DNA of 64,000 nt, from NCBI GenBank assembly GCA_028554755.1, contig JAPTOF010000015.1, positions 12,783,501-12,847,500 of the forward strand, written 5' to 3'. Below are positions 46,092-56,752 of this stretch, one piece after another (the first letter of the stretch is position 1; each line of letters begins with the position of its first letter). The notes under the pieces were generated by a model that saw nothing but the letters and a program-made list of their open reading frames with translations, had not been told where the DNA came from and did no database searches. Position numbers and translations under genes: made by a program. The stretch is from Cordia subcordata. Taxonomy: Eukaryota; Streptophyta; Magnoliopsida; Boraginales; Cordiaceae.

Positions 46092-49000
46092 ATGTGTGTT
46101 ATATGTGTGTGTATGTGTGGAAGATTCAAAGAGAAATTCTGGTGATGATGAAAGAAGAAGATGTGATGATGATGAGAAAAAATTAATAGAGATTTTAATT
46201 TTTCTTAGTTTAAGATTTGTGAACTTGAAATATACAAGTTGTTAACATAATGTTTATAAGTGGTAAACATGTAATATATCATTTACAAGTTGTGAATATA
46301 TATCTTAAAAAGTCATTAATATGTATTATATCAATTGTGAACATATAATGTAAAATTTTTGAATATATATTATAAGAGTAGTAAATAATTAAACTTTTGA
46401 TCATATCTTATAAAATTATGAAGAAATTGATATTAAATTCATAAATAACTACAAATTGTGAATGTGAAATACAAAAGCTACAAATAAGCGTACTGTTCAT
46501 GTACAGGGTGATTTAGATTGCTAATCTGGTACATAGTGTGTTAGGTGCATAGTATAAACTTGGATATACATCTACATCTCTATTCATATCTATATATAAT
46601 ATATAAAACGAAGTTCACGTCTTTTCCGTTAATACCATATGTTCCAATTTCATTTTTTTTTCCTTCAAAAGGATATTGAATCCATGTCTCATCAATTATT
46701 TCCTTTGTACTTAAACCCCTTTCTCACATTGCGCTGCCTTAAAAAAAACTCATATAATATTGATTTTGAATCAACATTTAGATCGTTAACAATAGCAGCA
46801 AAATCTCTAATTAGCAGATCTACTGCATTTCCATTATTTCTATAAATAAACACTAAACTAATGTGTAAACATTATATACACAAATAAAAACTTACATCAT
46901 ACATATATGATTGAGATATTTTGCATTTAATTTGAATGTTTAATTCTACAGGTTGGAGACATTATCATTTCACACACCAAGTGGCAAAGCAAAGGTGGTG
47001 GGCACACTTGTATGTGTAGGTGGTGCAATGCTTCTCACATTTTATCGAGGAAGCGAAATTCACCTTCTGCCCACCAAGATTGACCACCTATTATGCAATA
47101 ATCAACAACTTATACAAAGTAATATTAATCACCTTGTGACAACTTCAGCAAGTCAAAGTGAATCTAGAAGATACATGTTAGGCATTGTAATGGCATTGCT
47201 TTCAGGCATTTCTTACGCATTATGGATAATATTACTGGTAAGTCCATGTTTATATTTACTGTCAATTATAGTATAACCCATCTGATAAACATAAGTAACA
47301 AGAATTTTATTTAAATTTTTATTATTGATAAGTTTTAACTATAATCATTTGATTTTATAAGAGGCATGGAGTGTTAATAGAATATTTAAATTAAAAATAA
47401 AATAAAATAAGAGAATTTGATTTTGATCAGGAAATAATTTTAGATATTTAGAAGGAAATGAATTCAACATTTTTTTGGAGAGAAAAAAGTTATAGAATAA
47501 TAACATGTGGGATTGATAGAAAAACACGTTCTATCTTTTTTTTTTTTGTTCAAAGGCCGGAGCCTCCTAATAATTTTATTCCTTCAAAAGTAGAATTCGT
47601 TTACAAGTAGAGGTGGATCAAGTCCCCAATTAAGGATTTTATCTTTTATATAATATATTTAGATCATTTTACATATGTTTCTTTGAAATTTGATATAGAA
47701 GCATTTCCTGAGATGAAATAATCAAATTAGTTTCAAGTATTTTAGGAGACTTTTGCCCTGGTTGTTCTACAAAAGTTATTTGTTTCATGAAATTTATAAT
47801 TCACGGTATATGTGCTCACTTTTGTTTTTGTTTGTGGTTTTTTCTCTTTTTTTCTATAATAGGCTAAGATAAGTGAAAATTATCCATGCCCCTACTCAAG
47901 TACGGCATTAATGAGTTTCATGGGAGCAGTTCAATCTGTTGCTTTTGCATTGTGCATTGATAGAAAAGCTGCTCAATGGGCACTTGGTTGGAACATAAGG
48001 TTACTTACTGCTTTTTACTTGGTAATTATCTACCATTCCTTTTTCTAATAAATATACATATTCCTAGACAAAAATTGTACATTGTACCATGAAATTCAAG
48101 GGCAAGCTAGTCTATTGTTATGTTTGGTTTAAGTTTTCATAAGATGCTTATGATAAGATATTTTATCTATATTTGTAAAAAAAAAAAGCCATGGATGGAT
48201 TGCTTATATCTTATAAGATAAAAAGTACAGTTTATTTTGAGTTTTCATAAGATGCTTATGATAAGAAGTCTTATATAATTTATAAGATAACAAGAGATAA
48301 TAAACATTGCCTCCTTTATGTCAATAAGATAAGCATCTTACAATAAGCTTATTCTAAACATAGCATATATCTATGTATAGATTGAATTCTTTTTTCTATT
48401 TGGAGTTCTATGTGATCCATATCATCTTGTTTTAAAACTCCATATGAGATATGCCACATGATCTTCTTTACACAAACAGAATCTCTCTCTCTCTCTTTCT
48501 TTCTTCTGTTACTTCTTTAGATTATCATGTTCGAAGTGTCAATTAGTGCTTGCATAACACCTTTCATATATCAATTTACTATCTATAAACTCTACATACG
48601 TTGTAATTGTTAATTTAGTGATTCTGTTATCAAATACATAACTACTTGTGAAATATAGAACAAATATCACCTTGTAGAGTTCGAAAATACGAAAGTATAT
48701 ACAAGATTTCTCCATGAATATGAAAGTGTATATAAGATCTCTTCCATCTTAAAAATGATAAGAAATGTCACACCAACATTTACATAGTTTTTTTTTTAAT
48801 TTAAAATTTTAATTAGTTAATGGTTAAAAGAAAATTTATTTGTGAATTTTTAAAAATTCATGACTAAATTCTTTATCAACTCTAAAAATAAGTAAACTTG
48901 TACAAAGTACAAAAAACAAAAGTGCTAATTTATCCCAAGAATTACTAAAAGATTATATGTACCAATAAGAAACTAAATAAGAAGGTTAGTTATATGTACT

Positions 49001-52000
49001 TTTATAGTAAATATTAGCAATTCTTTTTAGTTTCTCTAACACTTGAAAACAGTGTATAACTTTGACATATTAGAAAAGAGTTTGGTACATTTAATTTACT
49101 TCATTTCCTTATTCAATTTTATTATTCCTTTGGTGAAATTTTTTGTTTCCTTTTTTTGGGCAAAATATCTTTGGTGAAGTTATACGTGTGTATTTGTTTT
49201 GTAGGGAGTTTTAGGGTCAGGGCTTGTTGTGATAATTTTGACATGGTGTGCTAGAAAAAGAGGCCCATTATTCGTTTCAGTATTTAACCCATTGACACTT
49301 TTCTTTGTGGCATTGGGAAGCTCATTACTTCTTCATGAGACACTACACCTAGGAAGGTACGCAAATTCTTTTCTTGTAGTCCTTAATTTGAATTTTGAGG
49401 GACAAGTTACACTATATTCATAAATTTATACAAAGCTATAAAGGAATTAGATAATTCAAATTTATGTAAAGTATAAGATGCATTGTTTTCAAAAACGATA
49501 TCAGTACTAAATTACGCACTATTTGGTGTAATTGTCAAATTTTAGTTATTAAGTTGTAGAGCTTTCAACAGTAAAGGTTTTCAGTAAAAGTGTTGTAAAC
49601 AAAGAAGATGCACAAACTCACACACATGTAGTGGAATTATTGTACGAATAACGAGAAAAAGGCACACACAATTAACATGGTTTCAAACTTCACCTACATC
49701 CATCAAAAGCTCCACTAATTGGAAAAGGATTATGCACACAAACAATAACTTCTTTTGCAAGGCCAGAAAAGTCTAAACCCTCCCTCACAGTACTTATAAT
49801 GGCTCTCTCTCAAAGTACTGGAACAATCGTAAGACATCTAATGACTATGTTCTAAAGCCCTCATCCTCCAAGATAAAGGATTTTTCCTACACTAATCTAA
49901 ACAGGACATGGATTTAGGCTCACCCTAGAACTCCTAACTATCTTATTAAGCTTCGGCTCAAGCCACAACCTAACAAGTTTCTCTCTTATTGAGAAGTGCC
50001 AAAAATCTCCACATTAGACAAGAATGTCACACTTCTCTTTCTCTTGGCCTTTACTTGGGATTCTTGATACTATTTACTTCCATCTCTAAGCACTATGCAA
50101 CTATGCAACCTTCCAAGCAGCACATGTGTTTCTTATTCGTTCTTTCTTTAAGTACTAGCTCATCTCCATAATACATTCTGTAGTAGTCTCTTTCACTAAT
50201 ATACTTGTATCCTCTTGAGGCCAATTCATGTATCACTTTGGAGATGGTCTTGACACTACCATTATTGAGCCTCAAGCAAGCTCTTCCCAATATACTCCTA
50301 AGTCTCTTACCACAATGAAGTGTCAAAACTAGCTTTATCATTGCATATATGATACAATGCAGTTGAATCCAACACCCAGTCAATTTTCTTAGAGCCTTTA
50401 TCGGAGTCCCTACTCACAACCATCAAACTATAGTCAATATCATTACCATTAACAAGATTGGCTGAGTCCTCATCGTAATCCTTCTCCTTTCCCTTAGATA
50501 TCCGCTCTCTAAAGCTCTTCTTGTCCTCTCTCAATTTAGAATATCTAGATTGCACGTGGCCTCTCTCTTTGGTGTAGTAGCATTCACAATCATTCTTTAT
50601 GTCCCAAGCTTTGCTTTTTTATCCTAATCTATCTCTGTGAGAATTTCCTCTTCTAGAACTCTTTTTTCATTCAAACCCTCAAAGACTAGTGCTTGATCTC
50701 CAGTGGAGGCACTACTTCTTCTCAACATCCTCTCATTCTCTCTTAAGAGCATTGTCACATCATTTAACTTGAGAGCTTTCTTCCCAACAAGAATAGTCTA
50801 CACAAGTGGCTTGTATGGCTTTAGTAAGGAAGACAGTAGTACTATCGCTTATTTCTCATCTGTGATTTTGTTATTAGGCTCATCAATTCTTTCAAGCTTA
50901 ACCACTAGCTCATTGAACCTATAGAAATGATCTCAGATGGCAGTCCCTTCTTCCATCTTCAATGAGTAAAGTTCTATATTGAAGCACAACAGGTTAGTGA
51001 TTAACTTCAAGTCATAAATGTTCTCTGACTTTGGGACTTCTACATCGTATCATTAATTTCGGATTTCGTCCTTTTCGACACTTGGTCAAGGCCTTGTTGC
51101 ACCAAAAGGTCCTCGATGATGACGTCAGCACCATATCAGTATCTTCCTGTGATGATGTCAACAGTTGGGATGGCAATTCTTTTCTCATGTTTCATCTAAT
51201 AGTGTCCTCCTTGCTCCCAAATTGCAAAGTGGAGCTCTAAATACCACTTGTTAAGAAATAGGATGCATAAACCCACACACAATTGATGTGCTTTAGCACT
51301 CGATCTACGTGTACAAAAAATTTCACTAATCATAAAAGGATTATGCACATAGACGATGACTTTTGCATAGTCAAAATATTCTAGACCCTCTCTCACAGTG
51401 CTTACAATGGCTCTCTCTCAAAGTACTAGAACAATTGTAAGCCACCTAACAACTATGCTCTAGAGTCTTATTTATAAGAGAAAAATCCTTGTCCTTCAAG
51501 ACAAGGAATTTCTCTTAGACTAATCCGAACAAGACTTGCATTTTGGCTCACCCTAGAACGCCTAACTGTCTTCAATATAGGCTTCAGCGTTGTACTCAAG
51601 CCACAATCCAACAAGTATATTTGAATAAAAAGTTGTTAACTTTTTGGCATTATATTTTAAGTATTGAATTAAATTGTTTATGGAAATAGCTCATTGTACT
51701 TCATAAGAAAGGATGTTAGGATATTAGGACTAAATTATGCATTGTTTGATTTAATAGTGAAATTTAACTTATTAAGTTATAGAGCTTTTAGCAGTGAATG
51801 TTTGAGTAAAAGTATTCTTGAACATTAGTTATTAACTGTTTGGCATTATATTTTAAGTGTTGAGTTTTGATTTGTTTGCAGAGAAATATTAGACTTTCAA
51901 AAATATTAGATAATATTTTGAATAAAAAGTTGAAAAATACTTTTTTAATTTCACTTGTTATAAAATAGATTCTCTAAAGTCTTTCTTGAAAAACTCCAAC

Positions 52001-52998
52001 TTGAACCTTGTAACTGTTTTTTTCCTTAACTTTGACTTTTATCTAAAATTTCTTTAAAATATAAGACAAATAAATTAATTTTAATTTCTACACTCACGAA
52101 AAATAATTTTAAGGGTCTAAAAACTAAGCTAGACAGACGCTTAGTTACATATTTGCTTCATAAACTTTACCATTTGTCTTTCACCTCGTCTACGAACTCA
52201 CTTTGCATAAATGGATCGAAAGAAAAAATAAAAGAGCAAAAAGTTTGAACAAGGTTATAAAAACTTAGTTGCAAGTTCAAATTTTGGGTAACTAGAGTTC
52301 ATAAGCGATGTCAACATGTATCATCAAATCATACTAGTTATGTTAGAAATAAAATTTCTCTCATATAATAAATTCATGAAATCCAAGACTACTATGAAAG
52401 ATTTTGGACGACACCATTTAGTACCAATAAGTTTTAGGATGAAACCTCATAATTCTTGACACGGTACCAAAGTCAAACCCTTAATCTAGTTATATTTGAC
52501 CGTATATGAGTATCCAACCACATGTTCGTCTTATATCCAACCATGTTCAAGTATCCATCTATGTATTTGTGATATATTCTTAATCATCCACGTATGACCC
52601 ATTGTCTCTAATCAAATTAGCTCATATGTGAGGAGGTGTTAGATAGTATTCCTCCCACATCAAGAATTTGTGAAATCCAAGATCGCCTTAAAAGATTTTG
52701 GACTACTCCATGTAACACTAGTTGGTTCTAGGATGGAATCTCACAATTCTTAACAAGTAGTTTTTAGATACACAATCCTTATTCAAATGACTAATTGTAT
52801 TTTTATCTGTTGATTATATATTGCTAAGTTTATTTTGACAATGCTACTAACTTTTGTATTCTTCTTGTACATGATAGTGTATTGGGAGGAATAGTGATAA
52901 TATTGGGATTATACATTGTGTTATGGGGTAAAGCAAGCAACCTAAAAGCTCCAAAGCAATCAAATCTGGAATTGAACTCAGAAGCTCAAGAGAAATGA
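36557..52998 (+). CDS. WAT1-related protein (MtN21/EamA-like transporter), 7 exons
   Basis: Exons: 36557-36759, 44555-44617, 45006-45122, 46952-47237, 47863-48021, 49205-49356 and 52878-52998. All junctions are GT-AG and in phase; the total is 1,101 nt, or 366 residues plus TGA, the usual size. The ATG at 36557 gives MGGERNYKSSFRG, then the first membrane segment (VVAMIVAQLLLAGNIVISKF). Later landmarks are RWIFATAFLAPIALIVER, LISPTFVTAIYNLVPAMTFV, KVVGTLVCVGGAMLLTFYRG, GIVMALLSGISYALWIIL, SSTALMSFMGAVQSVAFAL, WCARKRGPLFVSVFNPL and GGIVIILGLYIVLWGKA, matching two EamA repeats and about ten membrane spans. The family is plant-specific; WAT1 itself exports auxin from the vacuole and others move amino acids or are uncharacterised, so the substrate here is unknown. 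The tail is hydrophilic. Introns 1 (7.8 kb) and 6 (3.5 kb) are packed with transposons, but the frame is intact. Confidence 0.95.
36760..38107. other. Start of WAT1 intron 1, AT-rich
   Basis: Non-coding. A (TA)n microsatellite occupies about 36848-36888. A TTTGCTAGTTAGTAGTTGGG segment followed by A9 near 37270 might be an old retroposed fragment, but I cannot assign it. Confidence 0.5.
38108..38218 (+). mobile_element. tRNA-derived SINE-like sequence 1
   Basis: An A-box-like TAGCTCAAGTCATTGAG (38120-38136) and a B-box-like GGTTCAATCC (38164-38173) are spaced as in RNA polymerase III promoters. They are followed by about 45 bp and an A/T-rich tail. The same A-B arrangement and spacing appears at 53410-53462. 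No tRNA cloverleaf is possible, so this is a SINE rather than a tRNA gene. Confidence 0.55.
38475..39411 (-). repeat. 3' LTR of the intron-1 Gypsy
   Basis: About 937 bp. Shares long phrases with 40912-42065, such as AATATGGAGAAATTGGCAAA and TTTCATGACTTGCCA. It has many transitions relative to the other copy and no TRIM insertion. Confidence 0.85.
40912..42065 (-). repeat. 5' LTR of the intron-1 Gypsy, carrying a TRIM insertion
   Basis: Same sequence family as 38475-39411. It is enlarged by the 241-bp TRIM at 41249-41489 and its 5-bp duplication. Confidence 0.85.
41249..41489 (+). mobile_element. TRIM-like miniature LTR retroelement A (75-bp LTRs)
   Basis: Inserted in the right Gypsy LTR; the left LTR (near 38806) shows the empty site. 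The GGTCC duplication lies at 41244-41248 and 41490-41494. The 5' LTR (41249-41323) starts TGTTAACACAATAAATAAAT and ends TTTTAACT. It is followed at once by TGGTATCAGAGCC (41324-41336), a perfect initiator-Met primer site. The 3' LTR copy (about 41430-41489) lacks its first bases. At 241 bp with no gene, it must be moved by enzymes of another element. Confidence 0.88.
42071..42318. other. Intron 1 spacer
   Basis: No gene or repeat is recognised. Confidence 0.4.
42322..42548. mobile_element. PIF/Harbinger (Tourist-like) MITE
   Basis: Inverted ends are GGGCCTGTTTGAATTGGCTT and, in reverse complement, GGGCCCGTTTGGATTGACTT. A TAA duplication flanks it (42319-42321, 42549-42551). It is 227 bp with A/T-run-rich internal hairpin arms and no gene. 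Confidence 0.88.
42590..43270 (+). repeat. AT-rich dispersed repeat with TTCATAA motifs, (CA)n(TA)n and GA-rich block, copy 2
   Basis: Repeated ATGTTCATAA(C/G)TTT motifs (42715-42815), then (CA)n(TA)n(TG-TA)n at 42935-43010, then GAGAGAGCGAGAGATAGAGAG. It has the same order as 2815-3640. The reading frames on both strands are simple-repeat translations. Confidence 0.5.
43560..43707. repeat. 75-bp tandem duplication
   Basis: Two copies begin TTTTCGACAATCAATTATAA at 43560 and 43635. Both end GGAGAAACAAGATAAATTAA. They differ at only a few positions, so the duplication is fairly young. Confidence 0.88.
44128..44442 (+). mobile_element. TRIM-like miniature LTR retroelement B, plus an extra partial LTR
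   Basis: The 5' LTR 44128-44202 and 3' LTR 44322-44396 are each exactly 75 bp and belong to the same family as TRIM A. A diverged primer site, TGATATACGAGCC, sits at 44203-44215. A third, incomplete LTR (about 44398-44442, ACACAATAAATAAATAAACC) follows directly, suggesting unequal recombination between copies or a tandem insertion. It ends 113 bp before WAT1 exon 2. Confidence 0.8.
45123..45689. other. WAT1 intron 3, first part
   Basis: AT-rich; no gene or element is recognised. Confidence 0.4.
45690..46560 (-). repeat. AT-rich dispersed repeat with TGTGAA motifs, CT block and (TA/GT)n, copy 3 (inverted)
   Basis: From the left: GTACACCCTTTGTACAT, a CT-rich tract (45790-45900), a (TA)n(TG)n microsatellite (46045-46110), then repeated TTGTGAA(C/T)/TTATAAGTGGTAAAC motifs to 46480. 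This is the reverse order of copies 1 and 2. The Val-Cys-repeat frame at 45971-46186 is simple sequence. Confidence 0.5.
48117..48364. mobile_element. ~250-bp MITE-like element in WAT1 intron 5
   Basis: The left end GTTATGTTTGGTTTAAG ... CATAAGATGCTTATGATAAG is inverted at the right end, whose reverse complement starts GCTATGTTTAGAATAAG and contains GTAAGATGCTTATCTTAT. It has internal repeats of CATAAGATGCTTATGATAAG and no gene. The target duplication is unresolved, so the superfamily is uncertain. Confidence 0.65.
48365..49204. other. Rest of WAT1 intron 5
   Basis: AT-rich with a (CT)n patch near 48482; no gene is seen. Confidence 0.4.
49591..49975 (-). repeat. Copia-2 3' LTR (385 bp)
   Basis: Shares AATGGCTCTCTCTCAAAGTA and GGCTCACCCTAGAAC with 51249-51613, with noticeable divergence. 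Confidence 0.84.
50093..51050 (-). pseudogene. Copia-2 gag-protease remnant
   Basis: Fragments in order on minus: UBN2-type gag with FNELVVKLERIDEPNN, ALKLNDVTMLLRENERML; a CYYTKERGHVQSRYSKLR CCHC-type remnant with the last Cys replaced; WVLDSTALYHICN protease start; then KTISKVIHELASRGYKY (50093-50383). Two frames overlap at 50307-50383, showing a frameshift; a stop occurs in gag. Confidence 0.82.
51249..51613 (-). repeat. Copia-2 5' LTR (365 bp)
   Basis: Counterpart of 49591-49975. DNA just outside (51700-51815) resembles DNA just left of the element (49500-49590), so the insertion lies inside an older duplicated sequence and the 5-bp duplication is obscured. Confidence 0.83.
52341..52755 (+). 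mobile_element. TRIM-like miniature LTR retroelement C (~120-bp LTRs)
   Basis: The 5' LTR 52341-52461 (TGTTAGAAATAA to AATTCTTGACA) and 3' LTR 52637-52755 (TGTTAGATAGTA to AATTCTTAACA) share GTGAAATCCAAGA, AAAGATTTTGGAC and AATTCT. The primer-like CGGTACCAAAGTC follows the first LTR. The 175-bp interior has no gene. Flanks AGTTA and AGTAG only partly match. It sits about 120 bp before WAT1 exon 7. Confidence 0.78.
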
Positions 52999-53394
52999 CA
53001 ATCTCAACTCACTTAGAAGTGAAGAATGATCAATGTAATAACAGCTTTCTCATCCTTTTTATCTGTCTTATTTTTTATTTAATGTAATGTTTTAATAATT
53101 TTGCCTTATTGGAATACCATGAAAATATATGATAGCCTTGCACACAACATTTGCAGTGCATAATGGTAATTTCTTAAACAATTCTTCAAATGACATCCAA
53201 CTAACAACTAGAAGCAAGAGTTTTCTTTTCTTTTTTTGAATTTCCTTCATGTGAATACATGTGCATGCATATGCATGCATGCATTTCCTCCTAAAGAAAG
53301 AGAGGAGAAAAGCATTTTGATTCTTGTTATTCATTTATTGTGATTTTCTTTTGTAACATATTTTTCTAATGGTTATTCTTGTGCGGGAGCTGGT
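52999..53394. other. WAT1 3' UTR and downstream flank
   Basis: Includes an AT-rich 3' UTR with possible polyadenylation signals (TTTAATAATTTT near 53090) and a (TGCA)n-like CATGCATATGCATGCATGCA patch at 53263-53283. No gene. Confidence 0.5.
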
Positions 53395-53548
53395 AGGAGA
53401 ATTGATGAGTAGTTCAAGTGGTTAAAATTACTCATTTAAAAGTGATTACATAAGTTCAGATCTCTCTTGGATGGGGCTGGATTGAGTTAGGGTGGAGGTG
53501 AGAGGTTAAAAGAAAAAGTGATAAGAATAAAATACAAGATAGCATACG
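53395..53548 (+). mobile_element. tRNA-derived SINE-like sequence 2
   Basis: An A-box-like TAGTTCAAGTGGTTAAA (53410-53426) and a B-box-like AGTTCAGATC (53453-53462) with the same spacing as SINE 1. The body continues GGATGGGGCTGGATTGAG and ends A-rich (AAAAGAAAAAGTGATAAG). Confidence 0.55.
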
Positions 53549-53594
53549 CATATTTTAACGAGAGAGATTAACTTAGCAATTTGAGTCACCCAAG

Positions 53595-53786
53595 TGAAAA
53601 AGACCCGAAAGTGTGATTTTTGTATCTATTAATCTAGTGATGTGCATGACATTTTTGTAAGTGTTACACAAGTGATATCCAACCATTACAAGACTTCTAC
53701 TCGTACAAGGAATTTATAACATTAGATTGCAATAAACCCTAGTTTTAAATAGTTCATACTAAGGCAATACAGTAGATATGTTATCA
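53595..53786 (-). repeat. Copia-3 3' LTR (192 bp)
   Basis: Shares GTGATATC(C/T)(A/T)ACCATTAC and GGCAATACAGTAGA-type phrases with 60680-60860. Several substitutions separate them. Confidence 0.82.
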
Positions 53787-54694
53787 TGCTATCAAGTGCA
53801 GTAGGTTGTCCAACAACAAGCTTGGGTCTACACAGTCGAAAGTCAGATAGAACTTCTGTTGCGATGTTGGCCAATTGGTCCACTCCGAAAATGAACCTGA
53901 TAAGTAATGGTCCCGAAGAAACCTTCTCCCAAACAAAGTGCATATCTATCTTTATGCACTTTGTTCGAGCATGAAACATTAGGTTGGCTAACAAATATAT
54001 TGCATCAATATTCTGCCTTTAGCTTTAACAAAATTAAAAAGACTATCAAACAAAGTTTTATCAGTAGTAAAATGCTAATAATGGTATTTTGCCTCGCTGC
54101 TCAAATAAGTCATTTTTTTTTTCTTTGGGCAAACCAGGAGACAAAATCTTTACCCAGATATATACAATAACCATATGGCCAACGTTCATGTAAGCATGAA
54201 TAGTAGCGTTTTACCCAGTAGAAAGAGCGAACCCCATGGTAATAATGCCCTTTAAATATTAGAGAATTATCCAATAGTAGACTAGTGTACACTAATCGGA
54301 GAATGCATAAACTAACAGACTTTGTTAACCGCACAGGAAATGTTTGGTTGGGTAACTGTAAAATACTATAAAGCAGCAACTATACTCCAATAAAGAGTAG
54401 GGTCTGAAAAAGGATCAACCAAAGAAATGGATAAAGCTTGACCAATAGCCATTTGAGTGTATGCCAACCGGTTTGCATCTAGTAATTTTGTTCATTTAAG
54501 TAAATCCAAGGAAGTAGAAACACGAATAATTGAACTCCTAGAAACTATGAAAGATTGCACAACTCTTGAGAGTGAACTATCTATTTAACAGAGCTAGAAG
54601 ATAGTTAACTATATTATTACCAAAATAAGTGACTATAAATATCATCAATGTGTACCAAGATACACATTAGATGAAACCTAGGATTTTTAGTGAA
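53722..54694 (-). pseudogene. Copia-3 3' pol (reverse transcriptase end and RNase H)
   Basis: Minus strand from right to left: LVHIDDI (about 54660, the YVDD-box counterpart with Tyr-Val changed), FSDPTLYWSIVAALQYLTVT and NKVCQFMHSP (about 54450-54330), GYCIYLGKDFVSWF (54110-54379), and MFHARTKCIKIDMHFVWEKV ... DQLANIATEVL (53722-53994). Frames shift and stop between pieces. A short plus-strand frame over 53786-53974 is its shadow. Confidence 0.86.
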
Positions 54695-55732
54695 AATTAG
54701 TGCTTTCATACCCCATACTTTACACGGGCTTATTTAGGTTCTTTGTGGGTATTTAGTTTTCTAAATATTTATAGATGTGCTTTTTTTTATTGTTTTTAGG
54801 TTTTCATGTGTTTTTTTAATTATTTCCAAATATCTATAAAATTAATTCTATGCTTTTTTATTTTTATTTTTATTTTTTAAAATATCCTATGAATATGATA
54901 CCATTATGTTCAAAAATCAATTATGACTATTAATATTCACTTAAATAATGCAATAACATGTCTTAACCTTTTTATTTAGTAAATATTTATAATTAAAGAA
55001 TACTTTTAGTTCACCAAATTAGTAAAGTTATTTTAGTCATATTTGGTTAAATATTTAATAGAAGGAGTTAAATTAAATGTTTCAAGAAAAATCATGATTG
55101 ATTTGGATATTTCGAATTAATAAAGACCAGATATAAAAGGAAATAATGGGAACTTGTAGTGATCATAGAAATTTATTAGTATGAAATACTATTTAATATA
55201 AACAAACCAAAAAACTTAATTAAAATATAACATGGCATCTCCTAATGTCTGTTAAATTTTGATGAAGTATCATTATCATCATCATTATTATTATTAATAC
55301 TACAACAACAACAACTACTACAACTACTACTATAATAGTATAATTATATAGAAGAATTACTAAATACTATTTCATTTTCTGTAGTAATTTTTGTACCATT
55401 ATTCTTATTTGAATCTTTAAAAATAATAGGGACTAACTTAAGAAACATACTCGTACTTATAATATAATTTTCTCATTTGTTAGTGTATTATATCCCTAAA
55501 TCTGTATCATATAATATTATATTATATAATGAGTAATTTGAATAAGTTGTGAAATATTAAAGACTAATATAAATATATTGAAATGATCTAATTTGAATAA
55601 TTTTATTAAATATGAAGGACTGAAATAAAATTTCTAAACTAATAAAAACTAACTTGATTCTTTAATTTAGGGACTAATTTCACTATGTAGTAAAATACTA
55701 TGAATCAATTTGAACATTTTAAAACAATAAAA
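54695..55732. other. AT-rich insert in Copia-3, left part
   Basis: No coding sequence. A trinucleotide patch (CATCATTATTATTATTA ... ACAACAACAACTAC) lies at 55272-55330. From about 55500 the sequence begins to resemble the longer version of the tandem unit to its right. Confidence 0.5.
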
Positions 55733-56232
55733 GCTTAGTCAGAGAAAAATAATAATATTAGGGGCTTATAACATAATTTATACCTTTGAAATTAATGATC
55801 TTTTTAACCTTGCACATAACCACTTGCGAGAGTATAGAATTAACTTGTACTCTCTCAATATTTTTGACCTCTATTGGTAATAGTTTAAAAGTTCTCATTA
55901 TTTTACTCATATTTATACTAATTTGAATAACTTTATTAAATATAAATGACCGACATAAAATTTCTTAACTAATAAAAGCTAACTTGATTGTTTAATTTAG
56001 GAACTAATTTGACTATGTAGTAAAATATTATGAATCAATTTGAATATTTTAAAATAATAAGAGCTCAATTAGAGAAAAATAACAATGTTAGGGGCTTATA
56101 ACATAATTTATACCTTTCAAATTAATGATCTTTTTGACCTTGCACATCATCACTTGTGAGAGTATAAAATTAATTTGTACTCTCTTAATAGAAGCTGATA
56201 TGGCATGTCTTTTTGAGCTCTATTGGGTACAA

Positions 56233-56272
<40 letters not shown>

Positions 56273-56464
56273 AACAATTTAAAACAATAAGAGCTTAGTT
56301 AGAGAAAAATAACAATGTTAGGGGCTTATAACACAATTTATACCTTCGAAATTAATGCTTTTTTTTTAACATTGCACATCATCACTTGCGAGAGTATAAA
56401 ATTAACTTGTACTCTCTCAATAGAAGTTGAAGTGGCATGTCTCTTTGAGCTCTATTGGGTACAA

Positions 56465-56535
<71 letters not shown>

Positions 56536-56700
56536 TTGAACAATTCAAAGCAATAAGAGCTTAGTTAGAGAAAAATAACAATGTTAGGGACTTATAACAT
56601 AATTTATACCTTTGAAGTTAATGATTTTTTTAACTTTGCACATCATCACCTCCCAATAGAAACTGATGTGACATGTCTTTTTGAGCTCTATTGGGTACAA

Positions 56701-56752
<52 letters not shown>

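Larger units (their letters stand above)
49591..51613 (-). mobile_element. Copia-2, deleted Copia retrotransposon in WAT1 intron 6 (antisense)
   Basis: LTRs at 49591-49975 and 51249-51613 (minus strand start TGTT(A/G)G(A/G)TTGTGGC, end near TTAACA). A primer-like TGGTATTTAGAGCTCC (minus; about 51232-51247) lies just inside the right LTR, and an AAGAGAGAAACT purine tract lies inside the left. Internally, minus-strand gag (LYSLKMEEGTAI, LLVGKKAL-like segment, about 51050-50650), a zinc-knuckle remnant and the protease segment KIDWVLDSTALYHICND (50307-50555) remain. The typical active site there is DSG; here it is DST. Integrase, reverse transcriptase and RNase H are absent, so it is non-autonomous. 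Confidence 0.87.

Noticed and set aside
45971..46186. Val-Cys-Tyr repeat protein
   Set aside because: Translation of a (TA)n(GT)n microsatellite.
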